From positions 19,769,049 to 19,833,048 of the forward strand of contig NC_092365.1 of the NCBI RefSeq assembly GCF_030848805.1: 64,000 nucleotides of DNA, given 5' to 3'. This DNA is from Temnothorax longispinosus. Its lineage: Eukaryota > Arthropoda > Insecta > Hymenoptera > Formicidae. The position numbers were made by a program, and so were the translations under genes. This document shows positions 23,041 through 36,952 of the stretch, in pieces (positions within the stretch are counted from its first letter, which is position 1; every line of letters begins with the position of its first letter). The notes under the pieces were generated by a model. The model was not told where the DNA came from. It saw only the letters and a program-made list of their open reading frames with translations, and did no database searches.

Positions 23041-26000
23041 TCAGTACCCGTCCCCGAGAGAATCACCCACGCGTGACGTCGTGTCCATAATTATTATCCG
23101 GCTATGTGCACTCGAATGGGTGGTACGAGGGGAGCATTTCGATTCGGGTCCACCTTGGGGTTTTAGACGCCGGGTCTCAGAGGAGAGAGAGCGAAGCACC
23201 GATCCGATATAGGATCCGAGTGACAAATGTCAAGGATTATTGGGACCATTCCGGTGCCGTCCTCTCCTTCGTTGATTCGCGGTAAAGCTCCATCGGAGCC
23301 CAGTCGGACGACACTCCGACGCACAATAAACGTCCAAGAGAAAAGAAACAAGAGAAACCCATCTGATTTCTTGGCCATTCTTCACGCTCGATATACGATC
23401 CCGTTCTTCTTTTTCCGCTGAGAGAGAAATAAATCCGCCCGCGCGTCCAGTTGTTAGATGGAAATTTCCGCCGAAGACGATAGTTTCAGATTTATAATAC
23501 CTCGGCGTGTCGGGTTCGTCGGTGGCCCTCATATCTCAAGATGTCATCGATATAACTTTACGCGCGCTCGTTAATTATTTAATATCACGACGCCAGGCGC
23601 ACCTGGCGAGAAAACACAGAGTGTACGTTCTAGCGTGATTAATATTGTTCGCGTGCGCGATCAGCCAAAAATATTTCCGCCGACATTATTTTTCGCCCAT
23701 TTACACTGTCAAAAAGACATAAAAAGACACTTGTTAACAATGCTTCTCTGAATATCGCTTGACGAGACAAATTAGGAGGAAGAATGGAGAATCGAGATTT
23801 CCTTGATACGAATAAAATATTGATTCTAAGAACTTTAATGTAACGAGCGAGTCAAGCCCACAATTTGCAAGATCTTTTTTAGATATACGACTGCATATTC
23901 AGATTGGATCTTACAAATTATGCACTTACCTCATTCTTGCTTTTTGCTATGCAAATGAATCTAGGTCAATTCTAGATTGGTGCTTCTTCGGCTCTTTCGG
24001 AGGATAATCTTCTCTAATTTCAACAGAAATCTTGGCAGAAGCCACTTTATTTTCGAGGTCAAACCGTTCTTGACTCCATTTCGGGAGCGGGAAAAGTCGG
24101 AATGGGAATTGAGGATATGAAAAAGCACGTGTACAGCCGTTTTAACTGTCATAAGCAGCGTTTATTTCGTTTCTTAATCAAGTCGGAGCAGTTCTTTAAA
24201 AAATCATATTCGCGCTTTCGTGACTCGCGGCGAGAACGCGTTTACAATTGTTTGCGGGCAGAGGAGGGAAGGGATGACCCGGGGGGAGGGGGGTGGGAAA
24301 GAGGATAAATGGTGGGGGACTGGTAGTGTATCTTTACACGTAGGACGAACGCTCGAATCGCGTCCTATATATTTGTATATTTGTTTTTTTCTTTCCTTAT
24401 ATATATTTATATATGTATAACATGCGGTGTTCCCCACGGTGGAGAAGAGGAACGCGCGACGAGACGCACCTCGTCCCCTCGTTCCATCGAAGGAGTTCGC
24501 TAATCGCGAAGAGGGTACGGAGGTGAGAGGGAAGGACGCGGGAGGAAAGGGACGCAACGAGCATGATTCCTCGCGTAATCATAATTATGCGGATTATCCA
24601 TGTAATGTGTATTTATTTATAATATTTATATTCATAATGATGTATGTACGAGTAAGAGATCAAACTTTGCATTGTCGCTTAAATAAAATGAGAGAAGCCA
24701 CGTTAATATCCTAAGAACTTAGCATAAACTTACGTAAAACCGGAGCAGACGGATGTGTGTACGTATTCGTGTGTCTGTTTTGTCCGTGTGTGTGTGTGCG
24801 TGCGCGCGTGCGAGTATGCATGTTGTGTATTTTTAGGTTTTGTGACGATGCGCATTTTACGGCGGTACAAAAGCCGAGACAATTAGCCGCTGCGAGCCAT
24901 CCGGTCCGTGAAAAACTCGGGAAAGACACGAGCGAGTTCGTGCAAAGGGAAAATTAAAGAATTAGGAAATTAAAGAGTTCGTGTGCGGAAATAATAGCAA
25001 GTCCCATAATTCGATGTAGTTTACTTTAAACATGAAATCGTATCTAAAAATGCGCTTTACGTATCGTAGGTTTCTTACACCGCGAACCCTTCGGTAGAGT
25101 ATTCTGCAATAATACGAAATGAAAAAGAAATGCGCAATGCATAAATGCAAGCGGCAGTCACGTGATAAAGTCAAACGTGATAAGAACAATGTCTCATCGA
25201 TCGATTGCGGTTTTCCTTGAAACTTGAAACTAAATGCCTCAAAAATTCCCGAAGAGAATTAAAATATTAATTTATCCTAGCACATTTAAGATATTCTTTA
25301 TAATATCAAAAATATTAAAAAACAATGAATAATACATTTCTTGGAGTTATAAGTAACAGAAAAAAATACATTTTTTCTGTAATATATTAATAAAATCGCT
25401 GATTATTTGAAATCTGTGAAAAAACTTGAAGAGATTAATTGGAGAGATTATTGAATCATGTTCTCTTTCTCTAATCCGTAATATCATGATAAACTAATGA
25501 AAATTCTGACATTAATAACCGTTCAGTACAAAGGGCACTTTCCCCTTTGGATAATGCTAGGATTAATTAATTTATGTGTCCGAGACCCCTTTTCCCCCAC
25601 CGGACGTGTCGCAGCGGCGCAAACATATCCTTATACACAACATTAACAACTTAAAATATAGGAAAAGTCTTACTGTCGACTAAGTAAAACGATAACCGAA
25701 AAGACGTATTATCGTACAATAAACGAAAACGCCCTGCTCCAGATGGGCATCAAGGATACGAGAGGTGCGTGGAAAGGACATGCGTGCAAACGAATAATGA
25801 CCAGTACGTATGCGACGCACGTATCATCTGAGAGACAGAGAGCGTGTACGCATTTGTATATATGTGTGTGTGTGTTTTGTTGTACGCGTGTATCTTCGAA
25901 ACCACGCAGGTAATTGTGGCAGCATTCTTCGTTCCATTCGAATTTCACTTTTCTCGCGAGAGAGCTTACACACACTTGCAAAAATTATGATTGCACAGTG

Positions 26001-28356
26001 GTCGTGACCGCACTCACGTTGCGACGATATTAATTGCTAACAGAGATATCTCACCTTTTTTTTCGTAATATTTAAAAAATGCGCTGCAAAATTATCTCAA
26101 AAGTTCACCCTCTCATTGGCGATCAAAGTGAAAAATATTTGGCTAGGAACAAACGTAGGCAGACGTAGTTCGCGCAATAAAGTCCTGGAATTAACTGGAA
26201 CTATCGTTCTTGAATCGTATTAACTTCTACGCGCGCACTGTGCATTTTATCGGAGATCTATCTCGCAATTTTTATGACGAGAGCGTATATAGGTATAGGT
26301 AAAAATACCATTCAGTCGGGATACATAAATGCGCAGGAACAAAAGCGCGAATTCTTGAAAATAACATGAGAAAAAGTATATAGCATCTCGATACATCCGA
26401 ATTTTCAATCCGAAGAACGAATTAATCAATAAAATTCATAAAATGCAAACTAATAAAACGTTTTTCCCTTTCGCGCGAATGACTCAAGAGTTGCGAAATA
26501 AAATAGGAAATAATCTTAGCTTTCGAGTAAAAGCAACTCGCTTCCTAAAAGATAAACATCTTTGACCTTATTTAAAATTAGACAATTTAAAATTTAATAA
26601 TCTAGCGCGTTGTACATGATATGTGAAAAATGACGTATAGATGCGGTTTTGCATCTCTAAACCGCATGCTTGCAAGTGATCGATATACACCAAGGGGGCA
26701 TAATGCAGGACGTATTAAAATGATATTTATCTGTAATTCCTCATGCTACGACTTACGGATTAAGAGTATAAATCTCGGATCACAATTTGTTATCGCTGCG
26801 CGACGACGATTCGCAACTACGTAGCTATCACAATGTTCGCCGCGCGACCGCAATAATTAATTAAATACGCACTCCGCTCAGCTTTCTAGAATATTAAAGC
26901 TGCGCGTTGCGCAACCTGGATTATGCGCTTCGATTATGCTAGGAACAAAGCGACATTGACATTACACAGTAATTTATGCCATGAACTTGTTCCGCGATGT
27001 ATACACTTTAGCGGTAAAAAGAGATGCGATGCGAGCGTTTAAAGGCTACGGATTGTAACGAACGTGGGATTGCGTGTGCATGTGTGTGTGTCCGTGTATT
27101 TTGTATCTTTGTGTCTCTGTGTCGCCAAGTATTTTTTTCTCGCAGGCACGTACATACGTAATCTATAATACATTTCGAGAGCTATAGGAAACAGTGTCCA
27201 ACGCAAAATCCATTTTGGTTACGGTAAAAACTTGAGGCTTTGCCAGTCACCAACTAACATACACAGTGACCGAGGAACAACGATCTAGAATGTTTCGTTA
27301 GGTACGAAATAAAAGACACTGCGGAACCCCGGGCGCACCGACGTCGGTTGATTTTCAACTCAATTCTTTTTCCCTTTTTCCACAATTGTTCTCTGCAGCT
27401 CCGGTCCGTAAATAAGACAAATCGCCAACCGGAACCAAGCTGAACATCCAAAACTTTAGTATCGAGAGTCAATAATCGACAATAAAGAACCTCTATTTCG
27501 GATCGAGAAGAAAATTCTTTCAGTTGAGATCTAATTTCTCTGAATCCGACTTTCGAGTTTTTGTTAACACAAAATTTTCAAGCGTCCAGACAGTCCAAAT
27601 CAACCGAGCCGTCAGCGCAACCGGATCTTAGACCCCCCTTTACGCGTGCGATTTTTGCTGCGTGTCACAACACGATAATTGACAAATTTCAGGCACAAGT
27701 ACGAAACAAACCAATGTTTTCCTAATGTTAGAGGCTTACTTCAAATACGATTTTACATTCCAAGAAATCGACACTTAATATACGTTCGATCGATGATAAC
27801 ATGATTGTCAACTACTTTATTATTTACAATTATTCTCGCTTGATTCCGCCAATTCTGACAGGTATCCAAGCCCGAAATACAGATCGAAATACGAACGAAA
27901 ATTGATCATAGATTTATAAGGTCGTGTTTAGAGAGAATTTCGGTTTCACCGTAAAATATATACGCGTTACAATTATCATGTTGTGATAAAAATAAAAATC
28001 GATTGCGTAAACGGGGATGGGCGACACGCGATCGATTGGTCGTTGCCTTCGGCGAAGAGGGTCGCGATGAGGAAATAAATATACAGCGAGAAACGTGTTG
28101 TCCTGGTCGCTAAAAAACAGCATTAATCTACTAGCTAACCGACTTTGTTCTCCGCACGTATTCTCTTTTTCTTATCAGCTATATGATCATTACATTGTCT
28201 AAGAGCCGGTTTCATCGCTTGGCCCTAACTGCGATCGATCCGTTTCTCTTTCTCCGCATGTACAGGGTTTGTTATTATCGCTTATTCATCCGTCTTATCT
28301 ATTCTACAAATCATTCTTTCTGTTTAATGAAATATGCCTTATCCTGCAGTTAATTC

Positions 28357-28436
28357 ATATCCTTAACAGAAACTGAACCAAATTCGTAGTTACTTCTGAG
28401 TAACTTCGAATTTAAATGAGTTTCTGTTAAGGATAT
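28357..28436. repeat. 80-nt near-perfect hairpin
   Basis: Perfect 18-bp outer arms, ATATCCTTAACAGAAACT and its complement at the other end. A small internal loop follows, then a second stem in which AAATTCGTAGTTACT pairs with AGTAACTTCGAATTT with one mismatch, closed by TCTG. Size and shape resemble a microRNA precursor or a very short palindromic MITE. It stops 9 bases before the next MITE. Confidence 0.75.
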
Positions 28437-28443
28437 ATGTGTG

Positions 28444-28633
28444 TACACTGAGAGAAATTTTTTGCTGTATTAGCAAATCACTTGTCACTGTAATAACAAC
28501 AAACACTTGGTTTGTTGCGAGAGCTAATTAATTTAGCAAAGTAGCACAGTAGCAAACCTTTTGTTGCAATAGCAAAAAATTTGCTACTCGCAGCAAATCA
28601 AATTTTGTTGTCATCTAAATTTCTCTCAGTGTA
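28444..28633. mobile_element. MITE with 15-bp terminal inverted repeats and TA flanks
   Basis: TA (28444-28445) precedes CACTGAGAGAAATTT and AAATTTCTCTCAGTG precedes TA (28632-28633). The 15-bp repeats are perfect. The 186-bp body has repeated AGCAAA/TTTGCT words and no reading frame. TA target duplication points to the Tc1/mariner superfamily. Confidence 0.75.
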
Positions 28634-31351
28634 ATATCTCCAAAGCTTCGAAAAAAGTGTTCTCTTTTTATGATATAACTGGTGTTACGAATCAGGAAAC
28701 AGAGAATCGGACGAACCGAGGCTGAAGCCAAGCGACACATCATTTGCGTGAAAGAAACCGGTCCTAAATTCTCGCTTATCTATATGACTTAATACAGTGG
28801 CTTTGTTCTAAATCGCTCAAACAGGTACCTCTACCTGCATCGTTCGTTGCACGCCGCGCACGTGCATGCCGTGGGTGTGCGAATGATCGTGGACATAATT
28901 CGGCGAACATTCGTTTGACGAACGCTCGTCGTTTCACAGTCGTTTCTTCGACGACTAGTCTCAGCGCCGCGAAACCGAGTCGCGCGATTGCGCGTGAAAA
29001 AAACTCTTTTTTCTTTCTCACTCTTCGATCCCAAGTCAAATTGCAGTACATGCATTTCGGCGTGAAAATTTCCGACCCAAAAATTCCGTTGAACGTGTGC
29101 GACTAACCGGTTGACGACCCCCTCGATCGTCGCTAATCGCCGATCGATCGAACGACTCGCGCGACCGTCCTCGCTTCGCGAAAGCAATTTTCCACGCAAT
29201 TTCCCCGGAATAACCCGGCTGCAGATGGCATCCATCGGATAGTGATAGGTTATTACAGAATAACTGGTCGCATTATGGGAATAATCCGACGGTTCTTAGA
29301 AGTCGTAAGCGAGTCCATTAGGCGAGACACTAAACGCAACGCTCAACTCAGCAATTTAGCGTAAGTGAATGTAAATTATATGTGCATTACATCTAATGTG
29401 CATACATATGCACATCTTGCCCCTCGTTATTTCAGATCACCTTTAATATCGAATAAAAGGCCGAGTAAATCGTAAAAAAAAAAAATTAAAATTAAATTTA
29501 CTAACCAAAAATATAAAAGCAGCAAGAATTAGAGATAGAGATTTTAAACGTATGTAGACGAGGAAAACGAGAATTCTTCAATCTGAGGATTAAATTTTTG
29601 AATGGCACAGAGCCTTAACAATTCCGACCCAGATTCTTCTTCTATCGGATAGGATGCGCATCTTCAGCTTTCAGAATAGTTTCGCATCACCGAGTGAGAA
29701 AGTTCGTGAAGAGAACGAGAACGAAGATTCCGAAGTCTAGTACGATGGGATCAAAGCGCGGAGGAGGTTCGCGAATACGAGATTTTCACTCGCGACGCAA
29801 CTCTCGGCCCTCTCCCTTCTCGGAGCGACGGTACCTACACGCCGGCAAAGCGCGATTCGTCGCGAGTGACGTGATAAAGAGGGATGCCACGGGGACGGGG
29901 TCACGAAGCGAGAGGGGTTAAACGCGCTCAACGAACTCCGAGGCACCTGTTCGCCACGTGTGTCTGTGTGTGGGGGTGTGCGCGGGCGTACGCACACGAT
30001 GTATGCTAAACGCGCGTCCCTAACGGTTAATTTTACGAAAAATTCCTTAACTATCATACAAACGCTTACGCAATTATATAGTACATGTACATCGTTACGT
30101 TAGAAACGTGATACAGTCTCTCGTCGTTTTGTCCCGCGGTCGCTCTCTCTTTCTCTCCCTTCTCTCGCCTAACTCGTTCTCTCGTTATTATCCGCCGATT
30201 TCTTCCGCACTTACGTCACTTTTTTCGCCAAGGATAATTATTAATCCTAAACCGATAGCCGGAGTCGATTTTTTTTTTAAATTCGAAATCGATCTTTCCT
30301 TTATTCTCTCATGCGTAGTTGCTCGCTCGCTTCGCGTTGTTCCGATGCGTCGCATATCGATTTCCGGTCAAATTCGCATTTCACGCGCTGTTTACGTCTG
30401 TGGTTAAAAATTTACCACGATGATCCGTTTACCCAAGTCGAAGTTCGATTACGCTCGATCGGCGCGACGATTTTCCCGAATTTCGTCGTGAATTCCATAT
30501 TACACCAGCCGTTTCACGCGTGTGATAAACGTCTCGTTAAATATTCATATCTGAAATTAATAATTTAAACGACGTTACGGATTATCACTCCGCAAATACC
30601 AAGTAATCGTATTTGTTATTTATCACGAATGCATTATTGAAAGGGAGTAAACTGGAAATTCTGTTCGCCGCAGAAATCGAATTTAACGAGCAGGTACAAT
30701 CTGAGGATTTTCGATCCGATCGTAAATGCCAAATAAAGGAATTTCCGCGTCTCGCGTCTATTTTTGTAAGAATCAATTGCTGCGCTCTATTTGAAAACGT
30801 TTATATTAAAATCTGGATCTCATTTACCGCATAACCAGTTTGCTTTGATAATAGATGCTCAGCTAAGGCGATTAAAGGAAGAACACTGTTAGACGACTTA
30901 AATGAAGAACACTGTTCTTGCGAATGGAAAGGGACAAAATCACCGCGAGTTTCGCAACAACCCGCGCACTTTTTAACGAAAGAATCCACGAAAAAATTCC
31001 AGACAATTGTAATCTCTCGTTCACCAACAACCCCAACCTTGAGATTCGCGCTTACTCCGTTACAAGCTTAAAATCGCTTATATCTCCGGACACGTCGCAT
31101 GAACGGCGAGAAAAAGCGTCCTCGAGAGCGGAGAGACAAGAAAAAGAGGAAAGACCGATTATTATTCATGCCACATCTAAAAAAAAATGGTTTTGAACGG
31201 ACTTTCGCGCGATCTTTCCCGAGATCAGGCAGCGACACGCGAATGGCTCTGGGCCGCGAAGCTGCAGCGACAACTGAAAGGGTAAACGTGAATTACCGGT
31301 TCAAGCAGCGAGGAAATAAATTAAGTCGGTACAACCATCGTAAATAAGTGA

Positions 31352-31959
31352 TTAACACGTTGAGTGCCACATTGTTACTCTCTGTTTACCGATTGAATCT
31401 CGTTAAGATAGTATAAGTACAAGCTCGCGTACACACAGTAATTTACGCCAATTAATACATCGTAATTCCAGCACGCTAAAAAAATACTTGATTTCACCGC
31501 TGAAACTGTAACACGTCGACTATCGTAAAGCCAGAGTGTAATCCACACATTTAACAAGAATAAGGGGGGTATATTTCCCATCGGAATATATTCTGCGAAT
31601 GTAAATTTATGATTGAACAAAATTGATCATTACGAGTCGCTCGCGTGTAATCTTTGATCGTTCATTATCTTCAATTATCGCTTGAAATGTTTACCTTTTA
31701 TTTTCTTCATCGCGATCAGTCGTAATGTAACGTAAGTAACAAGTGTCTAGGCATTAAACACGTTCTCTCGATAAGATATATCGCCGATTACCGCGTAGGC
31801 ATTTGTGCGTATACAGGATATTCAATTACTATAATGTATTTATATGTACACAGCGCACCGAAGTGCCTCCGCATTGCATAGCATAGAGTATACAATCGGT
31901 GTAACGGGTATCCTTGCATGCGGAATTAGCGAATCGTCGGCCGGCACTCCACGTGTTAA
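31352..31959. mobile_element. Putative piggyBac-like non-autonomous element (~600 bp)
   Basis: TTAA (31352-31355) precedes CACGTTGAGTGCC; at the far end GGCACTCCACGTG precedes TTAA (31956-31959). The inverted termini match at 12 of 13 positions and abut the TTAA on both sides. No transposase frame lies between. Chance pairing cannot be fully excluded because the interior was not matched to a family. Confidence 0.5.
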
Positions 31960-34900
31960 TTCGCGAGAATTACGGGGACGCACGGGGGAAAAACGGAGAC
32001 TAGGTTCCGCGCAAATGAGCCAGCTTGCGAAAAATGAAGCGTGGCGCCTACCTAACGAGCTATCGGCAGTGGTAGCGACGACCGGTCCCAAGCTAATCGC
32101 CCACTAAAGTAATGCACGCGTGCGATCGTCGAGACCGGTCGATTACATTTTTTTTTTCCCGATCGATTTCCGGGACGTGGCGCAGCGACGACGGATCGCG
32201 ATTATTTCCCTCCGGGTTTCGGCCGATTAACGTTCTTGTTTCATCTCTCGACGAGACGAGTATTCTCGCGAACGCGCGCGCGTTGCGATACGATTCTCTT
32301 GATGTCGCCGTAATTCGTTCTATTATGGTCGGATTAAGAAAACTTACGAGATAATATCGCTGAGAAATTAAAAAAGCTATACTACTGCACGCTAAAATTA
32401 CACGTACGAAATAATCGGGTGATATACTTTCGCGGATTAGGTTGGATTTTTGGAGATGAGAGGATGAAAGAAATCCAAACTCGAAACCCACGCTCGTGTC
32501 ACAACACGTCACAAAGATCGTCCTGCGTTCTCGATCGCTCAACCTGAACTGTACTCAAAGTTATGTCAAAAACCCAGTTATTCTTATACTCGGTCGTCGA
32601 AGTGAGAACAAGTATCGATTGTAAAAAGGTTCCAATTTTTTATCTTTTACGTAATAAGTAATATATTTAATGATATAATATATATATATCAATAATTATA
32701 TATTAATATTATGTTATAATATAACACATATTATGTATAAATATAATAATATGTATTATATCAATATTATATTCTGCTAATATTAATATTTAATTAAGAT
32801 TATATATTATTCACAGAGAAATATTGTTTTCAAGAGCGATATTTTCGAAGAAAGAATAGGGGATCGATACTCGTTCCTCGTACACCTTGTATTCCTTGTA
32901 CAAAGAAAAAGAAGAGGGTCGTCAATACTTTTGCGAGCACTCTACGACGAGATTAAACTACATCGCGCGCTTTACAAACTATTCATTCATCACCTCGATA
33001 TAACATAATATACGTAATTTTTACACACATATATAATATATATATATACTTTTTTATCTACATTCGTTAGTATAAATCCCAGTACGCCTAAGTTCCATAT
33101 CACAAAGACATGCTGTTCGGTATCACGATTTTTTAAATCCGCCGATCGCTCCGATCTCTTTCAAACTTAATCGACTTTTGCCGCTCTTCGCTGCTATCAT
33201 TGTCGGCTGCGCCCTTTTCGCCGCCTTTTATATGTCCATTCTCTTTCGGTTTTTTTTCTCGTCATGTTTCTCTCCTTCGTCGTCGTCGTCTCGTCACTCA
33301 TCCACGCTCGGCTCTTACAACTGCCCGCCCCGCGCACGCGGTTTTGTTCGCCTAAATTTAGCGATTTCGCATCGCCAGAGTCATCGCATTGTTCGCGGAC
33401 CGCGCGTGCTGTCGTGCTCCGAAAGCTGTTCTGGTGAACAAGAGATCGCCTGACGATTACGGTCGGGCACAAAGTAGAGCTTGAAATAACTCGGGGAAAA
33501 TTGATGACGACGCGATAAAACAGGAAGTGGTAATTAAAGCACATCAACGTTTAACAATGGTTCAGCGAAGAAGTGATGCATATTAATGATTTTTCTGTTG
33601 CCAATAATATATTTGCACTTGGATGAAATTATACAGTAGGAGATTGATCATTGATATCGGCTTGAATCGAGTTTTCTTTTGTCTTTTTTTCATACAAAAA
33701 AAAAGTACAACACTTTCTTGTACACTTTCTCGCACAAATAAATAAATAAATATTCGCAAAATTTTTTTCGAAAAAAGTTACGTAGTAAAATGCGTTTCTG
33801 ACATGGTTTTAAAATAACCGTAGAACAATCATTACAGAACAATATACATTGAAATTGTTGCTTCCTTACAAAATTAATAATTAATTTTAATATTAATTAT
33901 TAATTAAATAATTCAAATTTTAATATATTTAATAAAAAGTTCTCAATTTACAGTTTCAAATTTAAGGTGGTCCTTTCGTGAGAACAAGTATTAGATAAGT
34001 ACCTAAATTTGATATATGTTGTGATGCTATGAGTGAATTTGAACGGCTTTTATGTAGAAATGATTTACATTACATAGATACCTACTATCGTGTTCTTTTT
34101 CTGGAAACAATTGTAAAAATCTATCTCAGAGTTTTCCACATATAAAAGCCGTCCATTCATAACGGAGACTATACAAAGATCTACGAGGTACCGATAATAA
34201 TGCGGAACTAAAACGGTCATAGGACACGAGTCGTTCACCCCGCGCGAGCAAAGGGAAATCCCTTTTATTTTCGGTTCTTTGTCGTGTGTCCTTTAAACCG
34301 GATTTCTCGCTAGAGAGACGCGCGCTCCCGTAAGACCTAACCGAACGTGTCCGCGAGGGAAAGAAAAACGTGAAAGACGGATGGTGCGTGAAAAACGCGA
34401 TTGTCACACGTCTCACAAGCGAGAACCGCGAGGGATAGAAAAGGCCGCTACCGTAACACGCCGGACGTTTCTGTCTCGATTAAATGTACGCAGCGAATAA
34501 TAAGCACCGAGACGAGGATGCACGAGGGGAAAATTAACCCAGTTAGCCCAGAAGAAGCTGAGAGAAGTTAACAAACCGAGCGCGATTCTTCCCGTCGTAA
34601 ATTGCGCGTCGCGCCGTTCATCGCATCGGATTAAACGCTGGAGCCGCCTAGGTACGATATTTTTTTTCCGGCGTTTCCCCCGGTTCACCGTGCTTGCTTT
34701 TAATCAAAGCCCGCTTCAGAATTGACTGAACTTTGCGTTCGGTTGAAAACCGTAATGAGCGTTCATAATTCATCACTAATGGATTCGTGTATAGTGAGCA
34801 ATTTAATGCAGGAAAGGCAGCCTTCTCTATCTATCGCCTACAAGAGCCGCATAATAAGGATCTTTAATTATGATAATAGGAGAAAAAGATAATAAAGTAA

Positions 34901-36797
34901 GTGTGTAATTAATTACAAAGTAACGTACATAATAAAAAGTATCGTCAAAAGCATTAAAAAAATAATTCCGTTCATTTCAATGACCGAAAGAAATGTTGGA
35001 AAAATAATTGTTTAACGCGTCCTATTTTAATCGATTAAAAACAAGCACTAATATTTAAACGCATGTAATACAGAAAACTTTACAAAACACAATTATAAAA
35101 AAATGTGTAAAACCTATAAATTTTACAAAATCGTCACGTGTATACAATGTTATTCTTGAAGCGCGATTCGATTTCATCGATATAACTTTCCGTGAACGGT
35201 CTATGAAGCGATTCGCGCGATTCTCGCTCGAATTGTTGCCGCGTTTTGTCAAATATGTGCAACAAATCGTATTAATGACGGAAAAGTGCATTTCGGATAT
35301 ATTTTCTTTCGGATCACAGAAAGAGGGACGACAGCGTCTTTACGAACAGCGGCAAATCTATTCAGTCGAGCGTGTGCTTCTTCACATCATTAGATCATGT
35401 CTATCGCGAACGAATCGCTATGCCTGCGTCGTCGTCGGTGACATCGCGACACGACGATATATCTAACGTGCTGCATCACGTACGACCTATCGAGCCGTCG
35501 CGGTTTCCCCGGGCTTCCCTTGGCACAATGACCTCCAGGTCGTCCGAACTACCACCCCTGCGCACCGTCGCGATCCGTGAGAGACGATCGACGACGATTG
35601 TGCATTAATCCTGATTCGCGAACCGAGACTTTATGTAAATGTAAGTCGATCGACGATTCCGTTTGGACTCAGCTGACTTCTGTTTGCGATCAATTCGACA
35701 CGACCTGTCGTCTTATCTCCGGTGAAATCGATTGTGTTGGAGAAAATACGTCGCGCTGATGAGAAGGAATGAATAATTCGTTCCTCCTTATATCGATGTA
35801 TTATGTACCGCGACAAATTTGATAGTAACATTTGCGTACGTCTCTGTACTTATCCGTCAATTAGTCGATTTGTTACACAGATCTGAAATGTCTTTGAAAA
35901 ATTGAGTTTTACGTTTCACCGTTTGTCGGAACAAAACGTAAAGTCTAGCTTTACAAAGAACGAGAGACAGCCGGGAGGCGATGAATAACAGTCGCGTTGT
36001 GTCGAGTGTCGAGATCGTCCTCGCGATTTCCGGGGCGCGTTTCGGAGACTCCTCGAAAAAGGAAAGCGCCTTTTGCTTCCACGATTGTACGTTCCGCAAA
36101 GGACTCGACGACGAGTGTTTTAAGACACACAATCGCGCGTTGAATTGTTTCATACTCCATTCACGAGAATTTCTGAAGCTTTTCAAGATATTGTCGTATA
36201 GCGGGAAAAGATGTCTCTTACCGACAAGCGTACCGACCGCGTATTTTCACGACGGAGGCAATGACCGTCGGAATAAATCTCGAAACGAGTAGACCGGAGA
36301 GCAACGCAAAGCGACGTCGCCGCGGCTGAAGGTACGATTTCGAGAATACCGACCTTGTAACGCAAGACTAGACATAAGGCGTGAAATCAGTTATAATAAA
36401 CCAGTGACGAATCCGCGAAAATGAGTCTTTCCTCCAATCATTTTTTTTTTGTATGATTTTTCTCGGATAACGCTAACTGTACGGACGTTCGGCATTCGCC
36501 TTTAAAAGGGAAAACATCTCCGACCTACGAAAATCTCATAGAAAACATCTCGTTTCTTCTCACCAGATTATAACCGATTCGCGGCCCATCGACAACTAGC
36601 CACACCGCGACGACGGTAGAAACGCGACGCGTGAATCACATGTATCCGAGATCGATGATGAAAACAGCTATTCACCCTTATGACCGCAAGTAACCCTCCT
36701 CGACGCTACGTCGAGGTAGCGCAGCTCGGACGTCGCCCGAACGGAAGGCAGCGAGACACAGCCGAGTTTCACATTAGATGACCGGTGCCGAATCATC

Positions 36798-36803
36798 TTT
36801 ATT
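36798..36803 (-). terminator. Poly(A) signal AATAAA of the DYRK2-class kinase gene
   Basis: TTTATT on the plus strand, 150 bases past the kinase stop codon on the minus strand, in a usual position for a short 3' UTR. Confidence 0.5.
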
Positions 36804-36952
36804 TTTACATTATTTTCACGGGTTTCCTTCTGTCTACGAGGAAAGCGCGTGATCATTTCGTGACGAAAAGCTCGTCAGTAGCAATACCGAGAACGGCAGC
36901 GAGCGAGCGAATCGGAGGGAGGAGAAAAGAGCGATTGGCGTCACGTCTTGGC

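Larger units (their letters stand above)
16043..36797. other. ~20.7-kb region without a supportable complete gene
   Basis: Mixture of GC-rich patches (about 16.9-17.5, 18.7-19.0, 19.9-20.4, 23.0-23.5, 28.8-29.2, 29.7-30.0, 34.1-34.7 and 36.0-36.3 kb) and AT-rich tracts (17.9-18.1, 19.1-19.4, 32.65-32.8 and 33.85-33.95 kb). Open frames here lack recognisable domains, are often paired on both strands, and follow GC content. Separate entries describe a possible 5' exon, one unassigned 3'-exon-like frame, a tandem duplication and transposon remnants. It may contain distal regulatory DNA or introns of genes outside the window. Confidence 0.6.
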
